Shown here: one piece after another, positions 26,750-38,573 of the stretch
How the letters are laid out: each line of letters begins with the position of its first letter
Numbering within the stretch: position 1 is the first letter of the stretch
NCBI RefSeq assembly: GCF_022201045.2
Contig: NC_068556.1
Coordinates: forward strand, 806,001 to 870,000
DNA from: Citrus sinensis
Taxonomy: Eukaryota > Streptophyta > Magnoliopsida > Sapindales > Rutaceae
Direction: 5' to 3'
Length of the DNA: 64,000 bases
Program-made: the position numbers and the translations under genes
Notes under the pieces: model-generated
Seen by the model: only the letters and a program-made list of their open reading frames with translations
Databases searched by the model: none
Told to the model about the DNA's origin: nothing

Positions 26750-27766
26750 TTTTTGAGTCTACTCAATACCCACTCTCCTGTGTTTTGTGTTACACATGAT
26801 ACCGTATATGACCATATTCTCTGGGAACAAATTTAATTTTAACTTTGTTACACAACCTTCAATTAATGAATTATGTATTAGTTTCTCTGGAGATTTGGGC
26901 CAATCGTATCTGTTAAAGATTTCGGCATGGGCTTTGTACATTGAAATAATTGGCCCACAATATTTGCTTTCACCACTTCTCTCAGCGACGTGTCGTTTAT
27001 TTATTTATTTTTTTTTTCAGCTAAGAGCCTAATAAAAAATATTTGCATGAATATTTTTAGTTTTTATTTTTAATTAAAAATTAATTTTGAACTGATTAAC
27101 TTCTTTTTAATTAATAAATAATTCATGACATTTCTTGACCTTAGGGGCTCTCTTTTAGTTATTATAACAAGTACAAAATTAATGAAGCTCACAATGAAAA
27201 CAATCTTTTACCCTTTAATTTTTACTTTTTTTCTTTTTTTAATTAAATTAGAGTAAATCTCGTTGTTAGTAATGCAAAATATCGAACTGTGATAGATAAA
27301 AAGCCTTGAGCTAATTCATCTTTAGCCCCATAAAAAAAAATTATTTCCTTGAATTATGTTTTTTAAGCCCAAATTAATAAATTTTTAGTGTTTTTTTTTT
27401 AATTTAAACTCGATTGACTAATAAAAAAATTATTTATTTAAGGCGTCGGACAAAAAATTAATCATTCATTTTCTTGATATTGAAAAACAAAGGAAAAAGT
27501 CCTTTTAGTGAAAAAGTTAAAAACAAGAGAACCTAAAGTATGGTCAATTTAAGAACTCAAAAATAAGAGCACTTTTTTATTATAAAAGTGACCTGAGGCC
27601 TATTATGTCAAAGAATTTTGTGGCTAGAATTAGTACACCCTCACCCACCAGCAAGCAACGACCAACAACAGTTTCACCTTCTTTTCTCTTCTCTCTTCCA
27701 CATGGCTACCTTCTTCTTTGTGTTCCTTCCCTGCATCTTCTTCTTCAACAAAGCAACCACACCATT
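26750..27766. other. Spacer between the PTC52 copies
   Basis: It contains the copy A 3' UTR and the copy B promoter and leader. It is strongly AT-rich with T and A runs around 27000-27560. The last 160 bp resemble the leader of copy A. No separate gene is seen. Confidence 0.55.
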
Positions 27767-30125
27767 ATGGCTTTATCATTACGCTCGTTATTCTTTAGCC
27801 CACTTCTCAAGATCCCCTCTCCAAAACTTACACCACCAACTACAAATGTTATAATAAGCTTAAACAAAACACCTAAGTCGAGAAAATGCCATGCAGTGAC
27901 AGATAGGAGCAGTACTAGTACTGTTGGTGATCATAAGGTTCTTGTGGGGCCTGCTAGTGCTGAGGAAAGGAGAGGAGAGAGACAGGTGGCAGATTATGAT
28001 TGGACAGAAGAGTGGTATCCTTTGTATCTCACTAAGGATGTTCCGGATGATGCACCTTTGGGCCTCACTGTGTTTGATCAGCAGATAGTATTGTATAAAG
28101 ATGGCAACGGGGAGCTTCGGTGTTATCAAGATCGGTGCCCCCATAGGTAACCCGAAACAAAAATGTCAATTTGTTTGGCTTGTGCTATCTGTGAATTTGA
28201 CTTGAGGAAGAATTCAAGTCTGTGCCTTTAATTACATTAAAATGGTTATATCAAAAAATTCAACAGAAAATAGTCCTGTCTTTTTTAATTCAAGTCTAAA
28301 TTCAGACTTCCTTCAATTTTTTTGTCTGAAAGAATGTTGAATTTTGCCCTACATTCCTACTGCTTCTTAGGTTTAACATTATTACAACAACCCTATATTC
28401 TGGGAGAAAATTAAATCTCCTAGAATATAGGTTGGGGAAAGCACACTTAGTCGGAAACGGATTAGTTTTAAATATCAGATAAAGAACTTCTAGAGGTAGC
28501 AAAAGGATTTGTTGGATGAATCTTTCAAGGAAGTTGGCGAATGTCTCATTCAGTATCATTATATTTGTCTGAATCACCTAAACACAGATAGGTCTCTGTT
28601 CCAAGTTGAAACTTTCACTGTGTCGACTAAACATCACACACATGCTGGAATCTGTTGTCATGCATTCATGTGTCTGTCGACTTAGTACATATGTAGTATG
28701 AATTCCTAAAATGATATTGATAATGTTCCTTTTAACTTGAGAACCTTGGCAATGCAATTCTTCGTTTGACAACTTACACTTTCAACTGCTCCACTTGATA
28801 TAGGTTAGCAAAACTTTCTGAAGGCCAACTGATCGACGGCAGGCTTGAATGTTTGTACCATGGCTGGCAGTTTGAAGGCGAGGGTAAATGCGTTAAGATA
28901 CCTCAGGTTTGGCCTCGTTTACCTTCTTTCTAGTTTCTGTCTTAAGAATTGTCCTGAACTTCCATATTATGAATGAAAATTTTGACGAATTTCTTCACCT
29001 CAGCTTCCAGCTGATGCTAAAATTCCTCGATCGGCTTGCGTTAGAACATACGAGGTGAAGGAATCTCAAGGTGTTGTATGGGTTTGGATGTCACAAAAGA
29101 CACCGCCTAACCCTGATAAGCTTCCATGGTTTGAGAACTTTGCCAGGCCAGGGTTTCAAGATGTTTCAACAATCCATGAACTTCCATATGATCACTCCAT
29201 TCTCCTTGAGAACCTCATGGATCCTGCCCATATCCCAATTTCACACGATAGGACCGACTGGACTGCTAAAAGAGAAGATGCCCAACCTCTTGGCTTTGAG
29301 GTTACTGAACGTACAGATCGAGGATTTGCGGGCAGGTGGGGTAAGGAAAAAGATGAGCCGCTGCCAAATTTTTTACGATTTGAAGCACCATGTGTTCTTC
29401 AAAACAACCGAGAACTTGTCGACAGTAAGACTGGAGAAAAACACTACTTCACAGGTCTATTCCTCTGTAGACCAACCGGACAAGGAAAATCAATGCTTAT
29501 TGTACGGTTTGGAGCAACTAAGAGATCTCCCTTGGCCAAGTTATTCCCTAAGTGGTACTTCCATCAGAATGCCAGCAAGGTTTTTGAGCAAGACATGGGA
29601 TTCCTCTCTTCCCAGAATGAGGTCTTAATGAAAGAAAAAGTTCCCACAAAGGAATTATACCTTAACTTAAGGTCCTCAGATACATGGGTGGCCGAATACA
29701 GAAAATGGATGGATAAAGTTGGACATGGAATGCCTTATCATTTTGGGCACAGCACAATTTCTCTGCCTAAAGTGCCTGCTGTAGTCGAACATGCACCGGC
29801 CGGTCTTGTGGCTGGAGTTTCAGCTTCTTCACCGGCCAAGGGTGCAATCGGAACCATGCATGCTCCAAATTTGGCAAACCGGTATTTCCGGCATGTAATA
29901 CACTGCAAGGGTTGCAGCAGCGTCATCAAAGCTTTCAGCACTTGGAAAAATTCACTCTCTGTAGTGGCTGCCGCACTAACTGTTCTGGCAATTCTAGCGT
30001 CCGGTAGGCAGTGGAAAGCATTTTGCTTAGCCTCAGCTTCCTTGTGCTTAGCTGGAGTTTATGCTTGCTCAACTGCTATTGCAACGAACACGACAAACTT
30101 CATTAGAACACACAGGAGATTGTGA
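27767..30125 (+). CDS. PTC52: Chloroplast Rieske oxygenase PTC52-type, tandem copy B
   Basis: Three exons: 27767-28146, 28804-28906 and 29004-30125; 534 aa. Exons 2 (103 bp) and 3 (1122 bp) and intron 2 (97 bp) have exactly the same lengths as in copy A, and long stretches are identical by eye. The Rieske ligands C124/H126 and C143/H146, the DPAH...SH iron site, CKGC and both C-terminal hydrophobic segments are intact. The transit-peptide region is shorter than in copy A by several in-frame deletions. An in-frame ATG at 27605 would add 54 residues, but the ATG at 27767 is preferred because it aligns with the copy A start (SLRSLFFSPLLKIPSPKL). The gene is presumably expressed; functional divergence cannot be judged from sequence alone. 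Confidence 0.92.
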
Positions 30126-30717
30126 TTTGTGAGTCTATCCCAGTACTCTTAACACTGTATTTTGTTATACACCATTTCGTTGTTTAGAGACAATTTAGCT
30201 TCTGTTGAATGTAAACCATGTTGAATGTAAACCATGTTGCTATTTACTTGACCGTCCAAGATTACAAGAAATTACATGATATTCTGTTTTTCCATTTTCT
30301 AAATCCAAAATGGACATGTCTTAGCAATATGGAGGGCAAAATCGAAACCTTTGAATCAAAACATAAATACACCCAGTGAATCTCCTTGGAACAGATAACT
30401 AGCAAATTTGCTCCGAAAAAACTAAATCATTAGCTGAATTTGGTCACAGAAATCAACTGCACAATCTGGAATAGAGATCCCATGTAGACCAAAATTTGGA
30501 GTGCAAACTTCCAGCCACACAATCCGATGGTACATTTTGTCATTTAACTGGAACGGCAATGGCTATTCATCTGAATAAATTAACCTACGTACATTTGGGT
30601 TTGCGAATGATGATTCATGAGTTAATCTGCTGTCACCATTTGTTTTCGCTCAGAGGCACATGGAGTACTTTCGGATATTTGCCAATCCATTGGCAGCATC
30701 AACGCCAGTGGTTGAGT
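30126..30717. other. Convergent 3' spacer between PTC52 copy B and DRP3
   Basis: The two genes end toward each other here, so this stretch should hold both 3' UTRs. A small direct repeat (TTGAATGTAAACCATG twice, near 30205-30236) is visible. The 108-codon frame at 30496-30822 overlaps the DRP3 last exon in antisense and is not credible. Confidence 0.5.
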
Positions 30718-33700
30718 TTAAGTTTCCGGAAGATACTCAGATTCAACTTCATCAAGTGTCTAGAAAAACAAGTAAAAATAGATCAAATTTCACTGGAAAC
30801 ACAAAAAAAGGACATAAATTAATAAATTGATGTCTGAAATAAGGAGGTCCTCTATATGGTCTTGAGTTTGCACAATGGACCAAGTGATTTGATTGTCAAA
30901 ACTTTCCATAATTCCATCTGAAGCAGGTTATATAGCCAATAGAATCCACTTCAGATAGGTTTTATTTAATGATGCAGAATGTGGAGGAAACCAAATGTCA
31001 CTGGCCAGTAACCATCATAAGATCTTTCCTCTTAAAAGATTAATGGCTTGAAGTAATAATAACATACCTCTCTGCCATCTAAATCTTTTTAACTAACCTG
31101 GACAGCTAGTTGCAAAACAAGGGAAACTTCTTTAACTTGTCTTCTGTTAGCGGCAACTTCGTCATGCTCCTGTAACAGTTCCTCAACATGGTTCTCCCTG
31201 CATATGTAGCAGGAACAAGCTCAAATTCGGATTGAAATGTTCACATATCCATCCACAATGTTCATGCAAGTTAAAAAGACATCTTCTTGAAAAGGGAATG
31301 GGGAGTTGGAAAACAATCACAATGAATCAAATATTAAATAAAATAACTAAAACACCCATTAGAGAAAACCCCAACATACCTAACTAATTCAACAACCTCG
31401 ACCCAACAATCAAAAGATAATTCATGTACATACCTGTAGAGCTTCTGTATAAAGGTGTTATGAAGATTCCTTTTTGCATGATTGACCTAGCACATTAAAA
31501 GAGGGAATATGAATCTCTGTATTAATGCTAATGAGGAATTCATCCCAACATAAAGCATGGATTTGAAAAAGTGGATTTTGAAAATGAAAATCATGTTGAA
31601 ATTTACCAAGAAGTGCATTATGGATTTTGGAACCAAGTCTTGGACGTTCTTTCTCACAACGTCATAGTAAGACTGCAAGAGTAATTTGGTTACAAGTATT
31701 TCTACAGCTTCCTGCTCTGTCATTTCAAGTGGCCCCAGTATGGATGGGGGCTGTGATTACCAGAAGACAAAAGGGGGAGTCAGAGAGAGTAATTTAAGAC
31801 CAAAAATGAATTTAAAAGGAAAGAACAGCAAAAAATCACGAGTAGGTGCAAGCTGGCTTTAGTGCTGGACACTCTTGAGTTGAAACAAGAGGTCTGACGT
31901 TTGAACCCTGCCCACATGGGTAGGGAGGAAATTCAATTACTGTTATGCTGTGCCATTATTATTATTATTTTTAAAAATCACAAGATATATAAGAAGATGT
32001 CTCCATGGCCACTTTTATACCTCTGTCAGTTGGATAGTTGATGGTAATTGCTCGACATTGTGAAGAGTTTCATGTGGCGATCTGCTGGCAGGACTCTCTC
32101 CAGCTTGTACCTTGCCCCCAAATATTATTGGAAAACCCCAAGTTCTTGAAGATGAATTACCACCTACATTACAATTTCCAAGCTATTGCCCATGTTAGCA
32201 ACTATGCCAAAATGTTGAACAACCATTGCACAAGTACACATCATAAACATGCTTATAAGTTCCAGCAATTATTATAACCCTTACACTGCAAACTACCCTC
32301 TTCACACAAACGACATGTTTTAAGTTTTAGTAAATCTGGATTTCCTCAAGCAATTATGATGCTACTTAGTGGAAATAACATAAAAGACATCAAAATCTAC
32401 TTCAATATATTTTTGAAAAATGTTACTCTGAGGAAATATTAAATTTTATTCAGACATCATATGTGGTTGCAACTAAGAACAATGCAAAAGCATTGCCCAA
32501 CACATCCATCACACTTCCACAAAATAAACCAATTGTCACTTTTATCCTATGTTGCCTACACGCAACAACCGCCACAATGTGAAGAATGAAACTGAAGGAA
32601 AAGGGAAAAAGAATAAAAGAAACACACGGTAAATTTAAAAGGAAAATGAAGCATAGACTTGTTATGAGGGCTAACATAAAGAATCCCCAATCTTCCAAAT
32701 CCTAAAATGGCCTTTAATTGGTTCCTAAAAATATAATGATCACTCCTCAGGATAAAAATCAAGAAATTTAGACATAAATTATCAAAGATAGTAGTCTACC
32801 AACTGACGCAGCTCTCTGATTATTTGACTGAGAATGCCTTCCCTGCCAAGGCCAAGCATAGAGTAATTGACAGGATGAACTTGAAAGCAATAAACTATAA
32901 GATGTATATTTAAACACTTAATTTGAGAATTCCCAAAAAGTTCAAAGAAAAAGATAAAAATACCTGGCTAGTTAATCCAAATCTCTGGCCTATTTCAGAT
33001 AAGGTTCCTTTTTCACCATCCGTCCCATCCTAATCATATAAGGAAAAGAGAATGACACTTTGTAGTACAAATGGCATAATTTTGAGGTAAAACTGTTGAT
33101 TTCACAATAAATAAAAAATTATAAACAGAAATAACAAAGTCAAATATGATTTTATTTTATGAAATTTTATCATATTTAGACCCGATTTGAAAATAAGAAA
33201 AGTTAAACTTGAACTCTGGATCCAATTAGCTTGAGTCAAACACACCCATTGTAGATCCATGTAGTTCACTTTTAAGTTAAATATCTGACAAGTCATGACT
33301 GCAGTTTAATTCAAATTCATTTAATGCCAGATTCTCTGAGCCTGACTCATTAATAGGCCTACTTTCAGTGTTCAAATGAGAAAACTGATTTTCTACATGC
33401 CTAAATTTTCAAAATTATCTTCCCATCAAAGTTGTGACTGTTACCTGTGATGACTTCAACTGCTGCATAGCAACTTCAACAGCTTTTTTTCCTCCAACAA
33501 AATTTGGATGTGAGGAATTTATATAATCCATCTGGAATTTTGAAAGAGGTCCATTATTCAATCACTAGAAAGCCAAATAAAGTAACATCCATATAGTCAT
33601 GGCGGCTTAATCGTTATAAGCTACACTAGTAAAAGAGACTGAAAAGTATTATATGGCATACACAGCAAACTATTAGATATAGATGGACTGAATAAGGCAC

Positions 33701-36700
33701 AATTTCATTTAAAAGCCCAAAAAAGGGGGGGAATGAATGATAATAACAATAAGGAATTCAATTTCAACAGGATTAACTGATCAAAGCTACTTTTCATGAT
33801 GTTTCATGCCTATTGCAATTCTCATTTTTCCTAACTAAGAAGTTAGTTTTAACAAAATAAATTATATTGATAAGAAATCAGAGACTTCAAGTTACCTCAA
33901 TCTCAATAAGACTGTCAATCATTCTCTCAGCAGGCCTTACACTATCACGAATAAACTTTCCCATGACATCGTCTAGATGCCTTCTCAAAACGGGAAACCT
34001 TTGCAACTCAGTTACCGCACAAGCATGACTCATCTGCATGAACAAATTTGTCTTTTGGCTCAGAATAACAAAGTGTCGAAGTTTAAAAGCAGCTTAGGCA
34101 CATCCAACAATTTCTTCACCTTAATCAGCTCATCATAAACAAATCTTAGACATTGAAGGCAAGGGTCTAACAGTCGAGCAATTTGTCTCCGAACGAGAAC
34201 TTCAAATGGGACCTGAAACACCAATACCATGAATTGTTCTTGAATAACAGCTGTCCAGTATCATGACATTAGGGTTTACTAATAAAAAATTAAAAAAAAA
34301 AACCATAAACTATGATGATGATCCTCACCTCAGGCACAAACAATGCATTTCTTGGACCTGTGGCATTTTGAATGGCCGTACGAATATCTTCATCAGTTAG
34401 ATCTTGACATGGGTCCACTTCCTACCAAATTTCTTAAGGAGTTAGTAGCCATGGCCCATGGGATAGTTAACATCTTGTTGAAATTTTAATCACTTTCAGC
34501 AGATAGAAAGGTATGTGAACTCAGACAAATAGGAATGAGCAGAAGAAAACAGTAGGGGCTATAAACAGAAATTTTAAAAAAAAATATGTGCATAAAATAA
34601 TGTGCGCGTAAAGATTGATTCTGCACCTCCAATGTCTTTACAAATATTGACTGAAAAATATAGCGGATCCTTGCTCCACCAGACAATTCTTTTGTTGATA
34701 TCTCCCGACTTCTTCCATCCACCATGGCTGAAAAAGCTATTAATCAAAGAAAAAAGAGGAATGAGCAATAGCAAACTCACTAACACAGCATAAACTTCAC
34801 AAATGAACAGAAAATTTTAAATTTACAAAGTCAATTAAAGTAAAAAAGAACACAGTCACACAATGTAAGCACACAGACTCTGACAAGCTTAAAGTTGGGG
34901 TGGGAGACCAATGAAACACAAAATTTCATAAAAATCCTCGTATGGCTCACCCACAACAAAAGAAAGGCATAGACAGTGACAAATGTCAGTTATTTGAAGG
35001 AATGAAAATTCATCAAAAGAAATGAAAACTCACCTTCACAGTATTTAGTCAGAATGTTCAACAGCATTGTTTCTTTTTCAGCCTAGACAATGAGATGTGA
35101 TAAAACAAAAGGATTAGACAGATTGATGTCCACAGAGTTCAAAATCAAGAAAATTTTCGGTCTGTCTTAACACACTACAGTATTAGTAAAAGTAAATCAT
35201 TGTGCTTGTATCTGAAAAAGCAGCAACAATGTCCCAAATCTTTTGGGGGGAAAAAAGCAGCGGCAACATCTATCATCTCTGAAGACATTCATCTGCTAGC
35301 CACTTGTTTTGGGATTAATCTAGGGAGTGGACAAAGAACATCAACTAACAAGCTAGCAGTCTATCAATATCCATTTTAGTTGTTCATCTGCTGCGCTAAT
35401 ATACACATTACAAGAGCAGAAGAACTCAATGTCCATAATTATTATCCAATGGCTTCAAATTGCTAATAACTATTACTTAAATGCAAAAGATGACAGCCAA
35501 ACTACATGCCAAATATGAGTCCACTTGATGCTACCTAAATATAATAAACAATGAACTTACTTTTGATTCCATAACATCTCCATATTTCTGTAGCTCTTTT
35601 GCAACAGCATTCAAACGAGAATGGAGCTCAGACTTCAATCCTGGAAGGACCATTCTGATATGCTGCTCCAGGATCTAAAACAGCAAATAAACAAAGGAAA
35701 AGATAGGAAACAAGGGAAAGAGTGAAAAGTAGCAAAAGTTACAAATAGAACAAGTACCAGTGTTCTAAAAACGATCGTTCCTAAATGACTTCTTTTAATT
35801 GCTTACAACAATACACAAAGTGAAATGGACTACAAGCATGATCAGAGAGGAAATCAACCTGATTCAGCTTCTTTGCTAATTGGGGAATACCGCAACGATC
35901 AGATAGACCATTGTACACCTGCAATATTTATGGCATTCGAAAAATGAAAAGTTGCAAGGGTCAACTCAAAAATATAACACTACTGAAGTTAAAATTACAT
36001 CTGAGAAGAGAAAATACAGGATGATCATGGAAGAAATTCTTCTCGTACGCAAGTGCATCCTGCATACTCCGGTTTTTATTAATGTCCTGTAACAAACAAA
36101 TAAAATCTGGCCAACACTAACTAATTCAACCCAAACCAACCCAAAAGAATGAAAAACATTTGCTCAACCTATATAGTAGATGCAACTTATTAAACTTGCA
36201 TATGAGTAACAACTTGTACCTCCTGACTGCGATTCACAACTCCAACATAACCAAGGCGAAGTGGAACAACTTTACCAAGTAGAAAGTTACAGGCATTAGT
36301 GCCCCTGTCCATTATATCAAGCTACAGAGAACACAAGTACCACATTTCATTGTCACGTTTGCAAATAGTAAAGATGGTAACAGAAGTAGAGGAAAAACAA
36401 TCTGATCACCCTAAGATGGATTAAACAAACCTTGGTGATCACACCAATTGTCCGAGAACCTGTTACAAGGAGCGTATAAGTTCACCAAACAGTAGCTACC
36501 AAGTAGAAGCACTCAACATACAGCAATGCATACAGTGAAAAGACCAACAGCAAGTCTTGAACTGACCTGTTGGATCAGCTTCTCTAGCCATCTGAAGTGC
36601 ATCAGAAGTAGCCAAATCAGAATTCGCCGGACTGACTGCCAATATGATACAGTTTTCTTGCCTTATATAGGCCATAATCATTTTTCTAATTCTCGCTTCA

Positions 36701-37868
36701 ATATCAGTTGGCTGGTCTCCAACTGGAACCTTGGTGATGCCAGGTAAATCAACAAGGGTCATATTAAGAACATTTGGTGACGATATCTTTAAGCCAATCT
36801 GCTTCTCCGAAACACCCCTGTTGCTTCCTGCTTCTTTGTTAGTCTCAGCCTGCATTTCCCCAAAACAACATCAGCAATAATAAAAAAAGCTCAGCTAAAA
36901 CAACTAACTTTCTGTTTAGTTTAGTTTCTTGGCACCTTAACTGCCCGAATTAAGCTACAATTAGTAAATACTCATAGCTTAGCTTTCACAGCACAGATTA
37001 TTTCACCCAAGCTGTTTACTGAAAAATAATTTCTAAAAAATGATAACAAATAATTTAAAAACAAGCCCTAAAAATTATGACCAATAACTTCTGCTTAACA
37101 AACCACTCATATATACAGAACACCCATAAACTCTCTCTTTGACAAATAGAGCTTTCATTCCACAGCGTCACAATTCCAAACAGAGTCCAAGGGTATGCAT
37201 AACTATGGTACTTCTCTAATCACCAGTCTCAAACATACTCTAATTACAAAACTACCACTCATTAATTAAATTAAGTATGCGTGCGTGCTTGCGTGTGTGT
37301 GTGTATAAACATTACACTATTGCTTCACTATCAAGCTACAATCTTTGTTAAACCAATAAAAAACAAGACTTAGAATGTAGAAGATCATTACACGAGCGAT
37401 TCCACATATTTGGATTCCTATATGTCCACTCACATGGTACTTCACTATATGATATTGTGGTATTGTTAAACAAATAAAAAGCATTCCAAATACAATCACC
37501 ATAATCTCTTGGCGAACTTTGGTGAAATCAAAGAACCGCTTTCCAGGCAAGTGGCGAAACTCCGCCCATTCTCTACCATCATCGCCGGGATTCCTTGGCC
37601 GGTTCACGAGCATCAAAGCCAGTGGCCTTCGCGTGCAAATATCACAGCCACGTGGCAGAAAGTCACGGCCTACGAGGGCCTCCAGCACGCTCGACTTGCC
37701 ACTGCTTTGACTTCCAACCACCGCCACCTGCGGCAGCGATATCTTCGACAACTCGCCATCAACCGGCGAGAAAATGTCTTGCAATCTGTTGATGATCGGA
37801 ATCACTGACGAACCGATCGTCGTCGACGCGGCAACATTCTTATTCGAAAAGCTAGCTTCTTCCCCCAT
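30718..37868 (-). CDS. DRP3: Dynamin-related GTPase, DRP3 type
   Basis: Twenty exons on the minus strand: 37500-37868, 36567-36849, 36431-36459, 36220-36321, 36018-36086, 35859-35918, 35561-35674, 35034-35082, 34627-34736, 34329-34421, 34120-34212, 33896-34033, 33445-33531, 32964-33029, 32800-32842, 32021-32163, 31607-31750, 31434-31486, 31098-31197 and 30718-30759. Total 728 aa with frame kept. The GTPase motifs are G1 GSQSSGKSS (residues 52-60), DLPG (157-160), TKLD (226-229) and VNRSQE. The middle/stalk domain contains [17 protein letters not shown]. The GED near the C-terminus contains [21 protein letters not shown]. There is no PH or proline-rich domain, as expected for the DRP3/Drp1 class that constricts mitochondria and peroxisomes. 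It is somewhat shorter than Arabidopsis DRP3A/B, mainly in the variable insert. Assignment to A or B is not attempted. Confidence 0.94.
31840..31972 (+). mobile_element. tRNA-derived SINE in DRP3 intron 16
   Basis: It has a pol III A-box-like block (TGGCTTTAGTGCTGG, about 31853-31867), then a B-box-like block (GTTTGAACCC at about 31899-31908), and ends in an ATT-rich tail. It is flanked by a perfect 9-bp direct repeat, AAAAATCAC, at 31831-31839 and 31973-31981. The stretch AAGAGGTC before the B box and the CCC-ACATGGG-TAGGG block after it are typical of dicot SINEs. It lies antisense to DRP3. Confidence 0.75.
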
Positions 37869-38573
37869 TGCGACTTTAGTCGTAGACAGTGAAGTGGTTC
37901 TGCTGACGGGGTTTTACAGGAGACTTAAGGAAGTAATTACTTCTCCAAGAAGTTCTTGGAGAAAAGTATAAGAGAAAAGAAGAGCGAACATAAAGGAAAA
38001 GCGCCAACGCTCAAAGAGTACACGCGGCTAGCTGTGGGACCCAAAAAATACCATAGTACGGCCGCTCAATGACCAAGAAGTTTCCTTTACCATGGTCACT
38101 AATTACCTTCTTACCTCCTTGAGTAGTCGACTCGGTTAGAGCTACGCGTTCGTCGTGCAATGATCGCAGTAAATAATAAATTTATGGGTTCTTGGAACCG
38201 TTTTAACGTAATGTTTAAAATTATAATGTTTTTTTTATTATTATTTATCACTTTATGTGTGTGATAGTGATTTATACTTTATTTTAGAAAGTAGTCATTA
38301 CTTAAATTTATACTTTGTGTGATCACTACCGGTGCTCTATTCTAATTACTGCTCATTATTATTATTAGTCTTTTAGAATAAACTATTAAATTTAAAATAA
38401 ACTATTAAAATCTTTTGGAATGATGATAAGAGAGGCTTTAAGCTCGTTCAACACTTCCAACTGCACCTATCATGCGCATATTCGCAATTGTCCTGTTGTA
38501 ATTCAATCCGTCTGTAACTATAATTTATGTTACAAACGATGACATCATGACAATATGAAGAAAACATCTAGTC
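37869..38573. other. DRP3 promoter and CCCH-gene 3' region
   Basis: Both neighbours are on the minus strand, so the left part is the DRP3 5' UTR and promoter and the right part the 3' UTR of the CCCH/G-patch gene. The region 38160-38420 is very AT-rich. No extra gene is seen. Confidence 0.5.
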
